A stretch of 45,857 nt of DNA from Candidatus Daviesbacteria bacterium (lineage in GTDB: Bacteria; Patescibacteriota; Microgenomatia; Daviesbacterales; UBA10151): positions 1 through 45,857 of the forward strand of contig JACPZA010000007.1 of NCBI GenBank assembly GCA_016195715.1. The letters run 5' to 3'. This document shows, piece after piece, positions 16,566 through 25,168 of this stretch (position 1 is its first letter; each line of letters begins with the position of its first letter). The notes under the pieces were generated by a model. The model had not been told where the DNA came from. It ran no database searches and saw only the letters and a program-made list of their open reading frames with translations. Position numbers and translations under genes: made by a program.

Positions 16566-17426
16566 ATGGAAAAAGCTATTTTGAAAACTTTGGTATATTC
16601 TGATATTTTTGATTATCCACTTAAAGCTTGGGAGATTCACAAGTGGTTGATTTTAAAAAAAGTTACCCTTTCTCAGATTGATAAAACCTTAAAAAAATTA
16701 GTTAAAAAAAAATCAGTTGGTGTTTATAAGGAATATTATTTTTTAAAAAAAAGACAAAAAATTGTCAAAATTAGAGTCAATAAATTCAAAGAGTCTCAAA
16801 AATTTTTATTTCAGGCCAAGTTAGCAGGTCAATTTTTTAAAATTATTCCTTGGGTAAAATTAGTGGGAATTTCTGGAAGTTTGGCAATGGAAAATGCTAC
16901 AAGTAAAGACGATATTGATCTGTTTATTATTACAGAAAAAAATCGATTATTTTTATCTAGAATTTTAATTTTAGCAATTTTGGCGATCACAGGTAAAAGA
17001 AGATTACCCAAAGAAAATAAACAAAAATCAGCTGGTAAAATTTGTGTCAATTTACTTTTAGATGAAAAGCATTTGTATCAAGCAAATAAAGATATCTATT
17101 TAGCCCATGAGATTTTACAGATGAAAGTTATTTGGCAAAGAGACAATATTTATTCTAAATTTTTAGAAGAAAATGCCTGGAGTTTTAAATTTTTACCCAA
17201 TTGGTCAGGGAGTTTTAAAAATAACCAAGTTAATTTAAAAAAAGCTCAACTAACTGAAAGTTTAGTTTTAGATTTGTTGGAAAGTTTAGTTAGAGATTGG
17301 CAGTTAAAGTATATGCAAAAAAATCAAACTTCAGAAAAAATAAACAATCATGCACTCTATTTTCACCCTAAAGATTGTCGCCAAGAAGTTTTGAATAAAT
17401 ATAATAAAAGAATTCAAAAACTCTAG
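16566..17426 (+). CDS. Nucleotidyltransferase-domain protein with N-terminal winged-helix-like part
   Basis: A 286-aa, very Lys-rich protein. Residues 1-80 look like a winged helix (DIFDYPLKAWEIHKWL, then TLSQIDKTLKKLVKK). About residues 100-118 carry a Pol-beta nucleotidyltransferase signature: GISGSLAMENA followed by DDIDLFII (G-S...D-x-D). A hydrophobic helix follows at about 127-140. The C-terminal half is not recognised. This architecture recurs in CPR genomes as an uncharacterised 'predicted nucleotidyltransferase'. Its substrate is unknown. It is unusual in having an apparent 5' leader with a strong dyad, and lies just upstream of groES. Confidence 0.65.
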   Translation: MEKAILKTLVYSDIFDYPLKAWEIHKWLILKKVTLSQIDKTLKKLVKKKSVGVYKEYYFLKKRQKIVKIRVNKFKESQKFLFQAKLAGQFFKIIPWVKLVGISGSLAMENATSKDDIDLFIITEKNRLFLSRILILAILAITGKRRLPKENKQKSAGKICVNLLLDEKHLYQANKDIYLAHEILQMKVIWQRDNIYSKFLEENAWSFKFLPNWSGSFKNNQVNLKKAQLTESLVLDLLESLVRDWQLKYMQKNQTSEKINNHALYFHPKDCRQEVLNKYNKRIQKL

Positions 17427-17432
17427 CACCTC

Positions 17433-17462
17433 TTGACAAGGATTGCTAGTTTGTTGTATATA
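17433..17462 (+). promoter_or_regulatory. groESL promoter
   Basis: Consensus TTGACA (17433-17438), an 18-base spacer and TATATA (17457-17462). Predicted transcription start is near 17469, with a leader of about 38 nt. No CIRCE (TTAGCACTC-N9-GAGTGCTAA) is present. Confidence 0.65.
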
Positions 17463-17496
17463 TTCATTCAATTCTGCTCCTTGTCTAAAAAGACAA
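17435..17496. promoter_or_regulatory. Inverted repeat with 35-base spacer and leader hairpin at groES
   Basis: GACAAGGA (17435-17442, overlapping the -35 box) is perfectly inverted as TCCTTGTC (17478-17485), with exactly 35 bases between. The right arm overlaps a local hairpin, TTGTCT-AAAA-AGACAA (17481-17496), 10 bases before the groES ATG. The arms flank the promoter, so a DNA-level operator is the simpler reading; the hairpin may act in the mRNA. Confidence 0.5.
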
Positions 17497-17506
17497 TTCC
17501 AAATTT

Positions 17507-19452
<1,946 letters not shown>

Positions 19453-19458
19453 GCTTGC

Positions 19459-19464
19459 TATACT
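19459..19464 (+). promoter_or_regulatory. Leaderless-type -10 box after groEL
   Basis: TATACT (5 of 6 to consensus), 7 bases before the ATG at 19472. It suggests that the downstream gene has its own transcript and starts at 19472, not at the upstream GTG 19442. Confidence 0.45.
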
Positions 19465-19471
19465 ATTAATT

Positions 19472-19999
19472 ATGCTTGAAGCAGGTCCCCCTAGTTTTCT
19501 AACTATTAGAAGTCGTATTGATGATAAAGTATTATGGGGGAATAGGGAGTATTTACTGAAGGTAGTGGGTTTAAGTCTAAGCGCATTCGATAATACAAGA
19601 CATTCTCCTATGATTCAACTAGATTGGGCGGAAAGAGAAAGTTTACCAAGATTGAGGCATCTTCTATACAGCGCAGATAGAGCACGCCAACTAGAACAAG
19701 ACAAAAGACAAGCAGAAGCTAAGATAGCCGATATGAAAGCATATAAAATAGTAGAAGGATTACTTGGGGATGATTTAAGATTTGGAATTAATCCTTTAGT
19801 AGATGTTTTGGAAGTTTTAGATCAGGTAATGTCAAGTCAATATGAAGCAGCTGATATATTAAAATTAGGACAGGCTATGGATTTCCTCGAGGGAGTTTAT
19901 CACAATATAAAAAAAGGCAGTAGAGATGTTGCTTTTCAACCAAGCTTTACTAGTTCCGCAATCTGGCGAGGGTGTTTTAGTAGTAAAATTGTAGCTTAA
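19472..19999 (+). CDS. Hypothetical protein
   Basis: I do not recognise this protein (175 aa from ATG 19472; 185 aa if GTG 19442 inside groEL is used). It is soluble and mostly helical, with a charged coiled-coil-like stretch near residues 70-95 of the shorter form (ADRARQLEQDKRQAEAKIAD). No catalytic motif or membrane segment is visible. Reasons to believe it: an uninterrupted frame, a -10 box 7 bases before the ATG, and a tight position between groEL and the next gene. Confidence 0.55.
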   Translation: MLEAGPPSFLTIRSRIDDKVLWGNREYLLKVVGLSLSAFDNTRHSPMIQLDWAERESLPRLRHLLYSADRARQLEQDKRQAEAKIADMKAYKIVEGLLGDDLRFGINPLVDVLEVLDQVMSSQYEAADILKLGQAMDFLEGVYHNIKKGSRDVAFQPSFTSSAIWRGCFSSKIVA

Positions 20000-20028
20000 T
20001 TTTTTCAATATCTTTTTAAATCTTAGTG

Positions 20029-20034
20029 TATGAT
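20029..20034 (+). promoter_or_regulatory. Leaderless-type -10 box
   Basis: TATGAT, 6 bases before the ATG at 20041. The alternative GTG start at 20026 would put the promoter inside the coding region. Confidence 0.45.
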
Positions 20035-20040
20035 ATTAAT

Positions 20041-20439
20041 ATGGCTGATCAGTTAGAGACAATTTCCAAAGAAGAAGCTAGGATTTTAAAAGAGACAGAG
20101 AAAATTGAGGAAGCAGAAGAAAGAATTAAGCAAGAAGAAAAAGAGATTTTGGAATCAGAACAAAAGATTTTAGCTACCGCCAAAGAGCATCCTTTAAAAA
20201 CTCTAGTTAGACATGGTTTAAGTAGGCGCGGAATTGGTTTTATCAGAGCAACATATTTAAAAAGACTTTCAAAGCATCGCTTTATTTATGCTTTAATTGT
20301 CCTTTTTGCTATTGTTTTAGTCTGGCGAGGGTTTTGGGAAACTACTAGTTTGGTGCCTTTTTTAGCAAATCCTGTTATAGCACTTCTGATAGGAATTGGT
20401 TTGCTTTGGATTCTTAAAAAATATACAAATCTTTTTTAG
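20041..20439 (+). CDS. Coiled-coil membrane protein, function unknown
   Basis: A 132-aa protein. Residues 1-50 are almost pure Glu/Lys/Ala heptads (ETISKEEARILKETEKIEEA and onward), predicted as a coiled coil. A basic segment (RHGLSRRGIGFIRATYLKR) follows, then two membrane helices (about 83-100 and 107-125). It lies directly before a PH-domain membrane protein on the same strand. The two may act together at the membrane, but there is no direct evidence and no known family was recognised. Confidence 0.65.
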   Translation: MADQLETISKEEARILKETEKIEEAEERIKQEEKEILESEQKILATAKEHPLKTLVRHGLSRRGIGFIRATYLKRLSKHRFIYALIVLFAIVLVWRGFWETTSLVPFLANPVIALLIGIGLLWILKKYTNLF

Positions 20440-20441
20440 AG

Positions 20442-20447
20442 TAAAAT
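20442..20447 (+). promoter_or_regulatory. Leaderless-type -10 box of the PH-domain gene
   Basis: TAAAAT, 6 bases before the ATG at 20454. Confidence 0.45.
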
Positions 20448-20453
20448 AATTTT

Positions 20454-21053
20454 ATGGGTAAACCAAAATTCAAAGATCCACCAGCTGAATCAGATAAAAA
20501 AAATTTTGCAAAATATTTAGCCGAAGATGAAGAATTAGTTCTAGTTACTGGTTATTCAAAAATTTATTTAAGACAAAAATTTATTATTTTTATTTTAATT
20601 CCTGGAGCGCTTTTTATTTTAGCTGGTTTGGGTTTAGCTTACTTTTTAAAGTATAACTTAGGTCAAGGGTTACTTTTTGGAATGCTATTTTCGATAATAG
20701 TTGCTTATTTAACTACTTTGCTGACTTTTCATTCTCATCGCTACCTTTTAACCACCAGGCGAGTGATGATTAAAGAAGGATTTTTTAAAGTTAATTTATC
20801 TTCAGCTTTATATGACAAAATTACCCATATTGAAGTCAAGCAAAGCTTTTATGATCGTCTGATTATGCATCATGGTACAGTCATAATTAATACAGCAGGT
20901 ATGAATAAGGTGGAGATGAAGTTAGAGTATGTTGACTCACCCATTGAGTTTAAAAATTTACTTGAAAGATTAATTACTAGGGAAAGAGAAGTTTTTTCCA
21001 GAAATTATGGAAATTTAGGTCAGGCAGTTGAAGGTGAGCTAGTCGAAGATTAA
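20454..21053 (+). CDS. PH-domain (bPH2/YdbS-like) membrane protein
   Basis: A 199-aa protein with a soluble N-terminus, two membrane helices (about 42-65 and 70-92) and a bacterial pleckstrin-homology-like domain (about 95-180) with YLLTTRRVMIKEGFF, YDKITHIEVKQSF and GTVIINTAG. This is the usual bPH2/YdbS layout. Function is generally unknown. The gene has its own -10 box and converges on the M23 gene; the two stop codons share TTAA at 21050-21053. Confidence 0.8.
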   Translation: MGKPKFKDPPAESDKKNFAKYLAEDEELVLVTGYSKIYLRQKFIIFILIPGALFILAGLGLAYFLKYNLGQGLLFGMLFSIIVAYLTTLLTFHSHRYLLTTRRVMIKEGFFKVNLSSALYDKITHIEVKQSFYDRLIMHHGTVIINTAGMNKVEMKLEYVDSPIEFKNLLERLITREREVFSRNYGNLGQAVEGELVED

Positions 21054-21673
21054 GAATTTTTGGTAGCGGAACTAGATGAGACAATTGGTAAAAATTGCTG
21101 TTTAGGTAAATCTTCTAGCACTGGCAAAATTGTTTGGGGATCAAAATTTATATTATCTTTAGAAACTTCCAAATGAGTGTGTGGACCTGAGGTATGTCCA
21201 GTTAAACCCACTTCTCCCAAAATATCCGAGACCTCAACACTTTGGCCTTTTTTGACTAAAATTTTTGCCATGTGAGCATAAAGTGATTTATAACCTTGAC
21301 CATGATCCACTAAAACATTAAGGCCTAAACCCCATGGGTTAAAGCCCAGATCTAGTATTATCCCTTTAGAAATTGGGTGAATGGGCGTCCCTAAGCTAGT
21401 AGCAATATCTATACCTGGGTGAAAAATGGAGAAATGAGTGCTGATGTAGCCACTGTGAGGTAGGCTAGCTTGAAAAGGCAAACTTTTAGCGTCCAAACTT
21501 TGAGTTTGTTCATCTGCAGCTTTAACAATTGCTTTTTTAATTGGTGGAAAACTTAAAGTTGGTTGATAATCAAATAAAAAAGTAACTAAAATTATTCCTA
21601 AAGCAATTTTAGTAGTGAGTTTGTTGAATTTAGAAAGATTGGGCAGCAGATAATTGATTGTTTTTTTAATCAT
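21050..21673 (-). CDS. M23-family metallopeptidase (LytM-like endopeptidase)
   Basis: A 207-aa protein. A membrane/signal segment lies at about residues 20-40. The M23 domain has GYISTHFSIFHPGIDIA (first zinc ligands H and D), GLGLNVLVDHGQGYKSLYAH and HTSGPHTHLEV (H-x-H zinc ligand), at about 75-180. All catalytic residues are present, so it is probably an active peptidoglycan endopeptidase acting outside the membrane. There is no coiled coil or LysM domain, so it is a minimal form. It is convergent with the PH-domain gene. A small terminator-like hairpin lies about 20 bases before its start. Confidence 0.9.
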   Translation of the reverse strand: MIKKTINYLLPNLSKFNKLTTKIALGIILVTFLFDYQPTLSFPPIKKAIVKAADEQTQSLDAKSLPFQASLPHSGYISTHFSIFHPGIDIATSLGTPIHPISKGIILDLGFNPWGLGLNVLVDHGQGYKSLYAHMAKILVKKGQSVEVSDILGEVGLTGHTSGPHTHLEVSKDNINFDPQTILPVLEDLPKQQFLPIVSSSSATKNS

Positions 21674-21693
21674 ATTTCTGCTAAAGGTCCAAT

Positions 21694-21713
21694 AAAAAAC
21701 CTGCTGATAGCAG
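21694..21713 (-). terminator. Terminator-like hairpin upstream of the M23 gene
   Basis: On the minus strand, CTGCT-ATC-AGCAG followed by G and six T. It could stop antisense transcription arriving from the element at 21791-21930 or attenuate the M23 gene. The stem is only 5 bp. Confidence 0.35.
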
Positions 21714-21790
21714 ATTGGGAACTGATAGTAGCAAACTCAAAGTCCAAAGTCAAATTAATCAAACTACAATTTTTAAAAAAACTTATCTAT

Positions 21791-21930
21791 AATCGCTTCG
21801 CTAGAACTCCACCTTCTTAAGGTGGGTGGTGAAAGCGAAGCAAGATTAAAACTTCCTACCTTACATCAAAAAAAGAGGCGAAGCTTCTTGTAAACTTAAG
21901 AAAACCGCAGACTTTTAGTCTGTGGAAGTT
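21791..21930. mobile_element. Hairpin-rich element, possible IS200/IS605-type remnant
   Basis: Structures in order: outer stem GCTTCGCT (21795-21802) with AGCGAAGC (21834-21841); inner stem CCACCTT-CTT-AAGGTGG (21809-21825); a second perfect-length hairpin CCGCAGACT-TTT-AGTCTGTGG (21905-21925, one G-T pair); and inverted AACTTCC (21850-21856) with GGAAGTT (21924-21930). No transposase or tnpB remains. Subterminal imperfect hairpins of this kind are typical of IS200/IS605 ends and related palindromic elements. The last bases lead directly into the promoter of the PEGA/SH3b gene. Confidence 0.4.
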
Positions 21931-21936
21931 TATAAT
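21931..21936 (+). promoter_or_regulatory. Leaderless-type -10 box of the PEGA/SH3b gene
   Basis: Perfect TATAAT, 7 bases before the ATG at 21944, immediately after the hairpin-rich element. Confidence 0.55.
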
Positions 21937-21943
21937 ATAGAGC

Positions 21944-22747
21944 ATGCGCAAAGCTGGCTATATTTTATTAATCTTTTTAAGTTTAATCTTAATTTTAATT
22001 CGTTTTGGAACAAAGCCCTTGATGGATGTGTTGGGACTTACACCTCGGGCTGGGTTGCGGGTTGAAGCAAGCCAAGAAGCAAGTGTTTCAATTAACAATC
22101 AAGAAATGGGCAAAACTCCTTTTCAAGGAGAAGACTTTAAGCCAGGGGATTACTTAGTAGTTTTAAAAAAAGATGACTTATTTTGGCAAGGTTATGTTAA
22201 ATTAAACTCTGGAACCTTATCTGTTGTTAATAGAGAATTAGCTTCAAATCAAGCCTCATCTTCTGGCGAGATTATTACTTTACAAAAAGGTATTGGTGTA
22301 ACGATTATTTCTAATCCATCTGAATCTGAAGTATCAGTTGATGGCAAAAGTTATGGGAGAACTCCTATTCAAATTACTGATTTATCCTCAGGTGAGCATT
22401 TATTTTTACTGTCTCATAATAACTTTTTAAAAAGAAGCATTAAAGCCGTCTTAGCGCCAGATTATAATTTAAATTTAATTGTCGATTTAGCAATCTCCAG
22501 CGCTGATTTTACTCAAGTAGCAACTGTGCCAATTGAATCTTCACCTCAAGTTATTATTAAACAAACTCCAACTGGATTTTTAAGAGTTAGAGCTTCTCCA
22601 TCGGTTGGGAGCGCTGAGGTGGGTAGAGTTTCACCAGGTGATACCTTAACTTTGCTTGAAGAAATTCCTTCTTGGTATAAAATCCGCTTACCTGATGGCA
22701 AAGAGGGTTATATATCATCTTCTTATGCAGATAAAAAATCGAGTTAA
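21944..22747 (+). CDS. PEGA- and SH3b-domain surface protein
   Basis: A 267-aa protein. N-terminal membrane anchor at about 4-22. Two PEGA domains follow: about 38-105 (VSINNQEMGKTPFQ) and about 112-185 (VSVDGKSYGRTPIQITDLSSG). The C-terminal SH3b domain (about 205-263) has GFLRVRASPSVGSAEVGRVSPGD, W-Y-K-I and EGYISSSY. PEGA domains are short beta repeats of surface proteins, and SH3b domains commonly bind peptidoglycan. The likely role is a wall-associated anchor or sensor; the partner is unknown. It converges on the UbiA gene with only 6 bases between. Confidence 0.85.
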   Translation: MRKAGYILLIFLSLILILIRFGTKPLMDVLGLTPRAGLRVEASQEASVSINNQEMGKTPFQGEDFKPGDYLVVLKKDDLFWQGYVKLNSGTLSVVNRELASNQASSSGEIITLQKGIGVTIISNPSESEVSVDGKSYGRTPIQITDLSSGEHLFLLSHNNFLKRSIKAVLAPDYNLNLIVDLAISSADFTQVATVPIESSPQVIIKQTPTGFLRVRASPSVGSAEVGRVSPGDTLTLLEEIPSWYKIRLPDGKEGYISSSYADKKSS

Positions 22748-22753
22748 TAAATT

Positions 22754-23701
22754 TTAAGCCCCTAAAAAATAAATTATAATTATTACTAGTCCAAGCCAAA
22801 GTAGAGTGGTAACAAGTAAAGGTGTATCAGTTAAAATAACTCGCTCCGGAGACTCACCTTCTTTTTTTTCATAAATAATATATAAATATCTCATTACTCC
22901 ATAAATCACCACTGGAACTGTAATCATTAAAAATTTGGCTTCGGTAAAGGGTAAAGACAGATTACTAAACCAAAGTAATATTCTGGGTCTGGCAGAAATA
23001 GGTGGTTGTAAAAATGCAAAAAAAGCAAATGACAACCAAGTAGCTGTAGCAAACATCCCAGTTAAAATATCCAGTAAATTTTCTGGATAATGAAGCAGGG
23101 TTTCCCGGTGTTTGGCAGCTTGGTGGGCAAGTAAAGTTAGTTCTGATCTTCTTTTTCCAATTGCTAAAAATAGCGCAAAAGAGGTAACTGCCAGTAAAAA
23201 CCAGACATTTAAATGAGCATCAATTGTCCAAACTCCAGCATAAATTCTTAAGACAAAACCAGCTGCAATCACCATTACATCCAGCAAAATTACAGTCTTT
23301 AAAAATGCCGAATAAAATAACTGCAATAGTAAATAAGCTACAACTGCTAAAAAAAATGATGGAGATAATAGGTAAGCTAAGGGGAGTAAAATTATGATTA
23401 ACAAAGTAGCTAAAGTAATTGCTAGTCTGGTTGGGACTACACCTGAGGCGATTGGCCGTTTTCTTTTAAAAGGATGAAGTCGATCTCGCTCAACATCAAA
23501 AACATCATTTAAAATATAGGAAACAGAGGTGATGCCACAAAAAATAATAAAAGCCTGAAGTGTCAGAGTTATGGCACTAGAGTTGTTTAAGTTACCAGAA
23601 AAAATTAAACCTGCAAAAAGTGCAAAATTTTTAATCCATTGTCTAGGGCGGACAACTTTAATTAGACCCCAAACTAAACTTGAGCCATCAAATTTATTCA
23701 T
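22754..23701 (-). CDS. UbiA-family prenyltransferase, DPPR-synthase-like (Rv3806c type)
   Basis: A 315-aa polytopic protein with about nine membrane helices. It opens with VRPRQWIKNFALFAGLIFSG, typical of decaprenyl-phosphate phosphoribosyltransferases. The first Asp motif is NDVFDVERD followed by RLHPFKRKRPIASG; the second region is LLDVMVIAAGFVLRIYAG. This group transfers phosphoribose from PRPP to a polyprenyl phosphate, making a lipid-linked pentose donor. The gene overlaps the phosphoglycosyltransferase by 8 bases. Other UbiA substrates are possible; the downstream oxidoreductases of the mycobacterial pathway are not in this window. Confidence 0.8.
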   Translation of the reverse strand: MNKFDGSSLVWGLIKVVRPRQWIKNFALFAGLIFSGNLNNSSAITLTLQAFIIFCGITSVSYILNDVFDVERDRLHPFKRKRPIASGVVPTRLAITLATLLIIILLPLAYLLSPSFFLAVVAYLLLQLFYSAFLKTVILLDVMVIAAGFVLRIYAGVWTIDAHLNVWFLLAVTSFALFLAIGKRRSELTLLAHQAAKHRETLLHYPENLLDILTGMFATATWLSFAFFAFLQPPISARPRILLWFSNLSLPFTEAKFLMITVPVVIYGVMRYLYIIYEKKEGESPERVILTDTPLLVTTLLWLGLVIIIIYFLGA

Positions 23702-24803
23702 TTATTTTTGATCTTCGATCATAAAAAGAATTTAAAGCTAAAATAAAACCAATAAAAATAACTGCGACAACTAAAACTCCAAAAAATTTGCTCTCGGTAT
23801 CAACAATTAGAGCAATTGATCCTAAAATAGCAGATACCACTATATAAAACAAGGCAATCTGAGGGTGAGATAATCCTAAATCAAGTAAACGGTGGTGCAA
23901 ATGTCCCCGATCTCCCCAGACTGGAGATTTACCAGATAAAATTCTTCTAAAAAAAGTATAGATAAAATCAATTGTGGGAATTGCTAAAACAAGTAAAGCA
24001 GTTGCCACTTTAGCACCAGATAAAATCGAGATAGTTGCTAAAACCAAAGCTAAAATTGTTGATCCAGAAAAACCGGGAAAAATTTTGGCTGGAAACCAAT
24101 TAAAAATTAAAAAGCCAAGTGAAGCTCCTGCTACAATAAATGATAATTGAGCTAGAAAAAATTGATTTGGGTCGCCTCCTTGCAAAAGTTTTAATGATAA
24201 AAAACCCAGAGTTAAAGCTGTAATACAAGTAATTCCTGGCATTTGACCATCTACGCCTTTTGACCAATTAATAACTTGAGTTAAAGTAGTTATATAAAAA
24301 AAAGCAAAAATGTCCGCAACTAAAACTAGATAATGATTTCCCAAAAAAACAAAGGGAATAATTATTTGATCAAACCTGATGTAAGGTTGATTTAGCCCAA
24401 ATGGTAAAAAATTAAATCCTGATAGCGGATTGGAGATAAAATTTATCCCCACTCCAAAACTAACCACAACTAAAGCGGCTAAAAAAAGTAGTAACAATCG
24501 AACATATGGATTAAATTTTTTAACTTTATCATCGATTAAGCCAACTAGCAGTAAAATTGTTGATCCAAAAATAATACCCAGAAAAGATCTTTCTAAAGGC
24601 AAAAAAATTAGTATTGAAAAAATAATCCCTAAATAAATTGGTAGTCCTCCTGCTCGGGCAATAATTCTGGTATGCAGATGGGCTGGATGTGGTCTAGTTT
24701 TGGGATTATCAACTAAACCAAACTTGAAAGCAAATTTTAAAGTTATAGGGATTGATAAAATTGTTATGATTAAAGAAACTAAAAAAGGTAGTATTAAGCT
24801 CAT
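23694..24803 (-). CDS. Polyprenyl-phosphate HexNAc-1-phosphate transferase (WecA/MraY family)
   Basis: A 369-aa protein with about eleven membrane helices. Family motifs: GLVDNPKTRPHPAHLHTRIIARAGG, VGLIDDKVKKFNPYVR (the DD motif), INWSKGVDGQ, GFSGSTILALVLATISIL, and the cytoplasmic DRGHLHHRLLDLG (H-x-H-H) near 290. It would attach a sugar-1-phosphate to undecaprenyl phosphate and so start lipid-linked glycan synthesis. HIHHRL-type endings favour the WecA/TagO branch over MraY. It is co-transcribed with the DPPR-synthase-like gene. Confidence 0.88.
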   Translation of the reverse strand: MSLILPFLVSLIITILSIPITLKFAFKFGLVDNPKTRPHPAHLHTRIIARAGGLPIYLGIIFSILIFLPLERSFLGIIFGSTILLLVGLIDDKVKKFNPYVRLLLLFLAALVVVSFGVGINFISNPLSGFNFLPFGLNQPYIRFDQIIIPFVFLGNHYLVLVADIFAFFYITTLTQVINWSKGVDGQMPGITCITALTLGFLSLKLLQGGDPNQFFLAQLSFIVAGASLGFLIFNWFPAKIFPGFSGSTILALVLATISILSGAKVATALLVLAIPTIDFIYTFFRRILSGKSPVWGDRGHLHHRLLDLGLSHPQIALFYIVVSAILGSIALIVDTESKFFGVLVVAVIFIGFILALNSFYDRRSKINE

Positions 24804-24808
24804 TAATT

Positions 24809-25168
24809 TTAGACAAAAATATAAATAATTCTAAGACTCGTTAGTAATATTAAAACTGAAATTAGCAAAGTTGAAATATAAATAATTTTTTTCAATAGGA
24901 CTTGAGATGTGTGTAAATGCCAGGAAATTATTAGATTGATCATAGCAGTTAAAATAATAATCAGTGGTAAAACAATAAATTGAGAAGAATTAGCTAATTG
25001 TTCATCACCCCAGGATAGTGAATAAAAAATAGGAATTTTATTAGGTAAGTTTTTAAGATTAATTATAAAAAGCCCAATAATAACTAAAGCAATAAAAAAA
25101 GATAGACTAATACAAAAAAAATTTATTTTATCTTGAGTTTTGTAAAACCTAATAGCTTTAGCAATCAT
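24809..25168 (-). CDS. Small membrane protein, DUF1648-like
   Basis: A 119-aa protein with three membrane helices (about 20-38, 62-84 and 92-117). The loop after the first helix reads LKNLPNKIPIFYSLSWG, like the 'LP-x-x-IP-x-H' segment of DUF1648 proteins, but with Phe in place of the His. It overlaps the GT2 gene upstream (4 bases) and precedes the phosphoglycosyltransferase by 5 bases, so it belongs to the same operon. Function unknown. Confidence 0.65.
   Translation of the reverse strand: MIAKAIRFYKTQDKINFFCISLSFFIALVIIGLFIINLKNLPNKIPIFYSLSWGDEQLANSSQFIVLPLIIILTAMINLIISWHLHTSQVLLKKIIYISTLLISVLILLTSLRIIYIFV

Noticed and set aside
17435-17496. CIRCE element at groES
   Set aside because: The repeat is GACAAGGA-N35-TCCTTGTC, not TTAGCACTC-N9-GAGTGCTAA.
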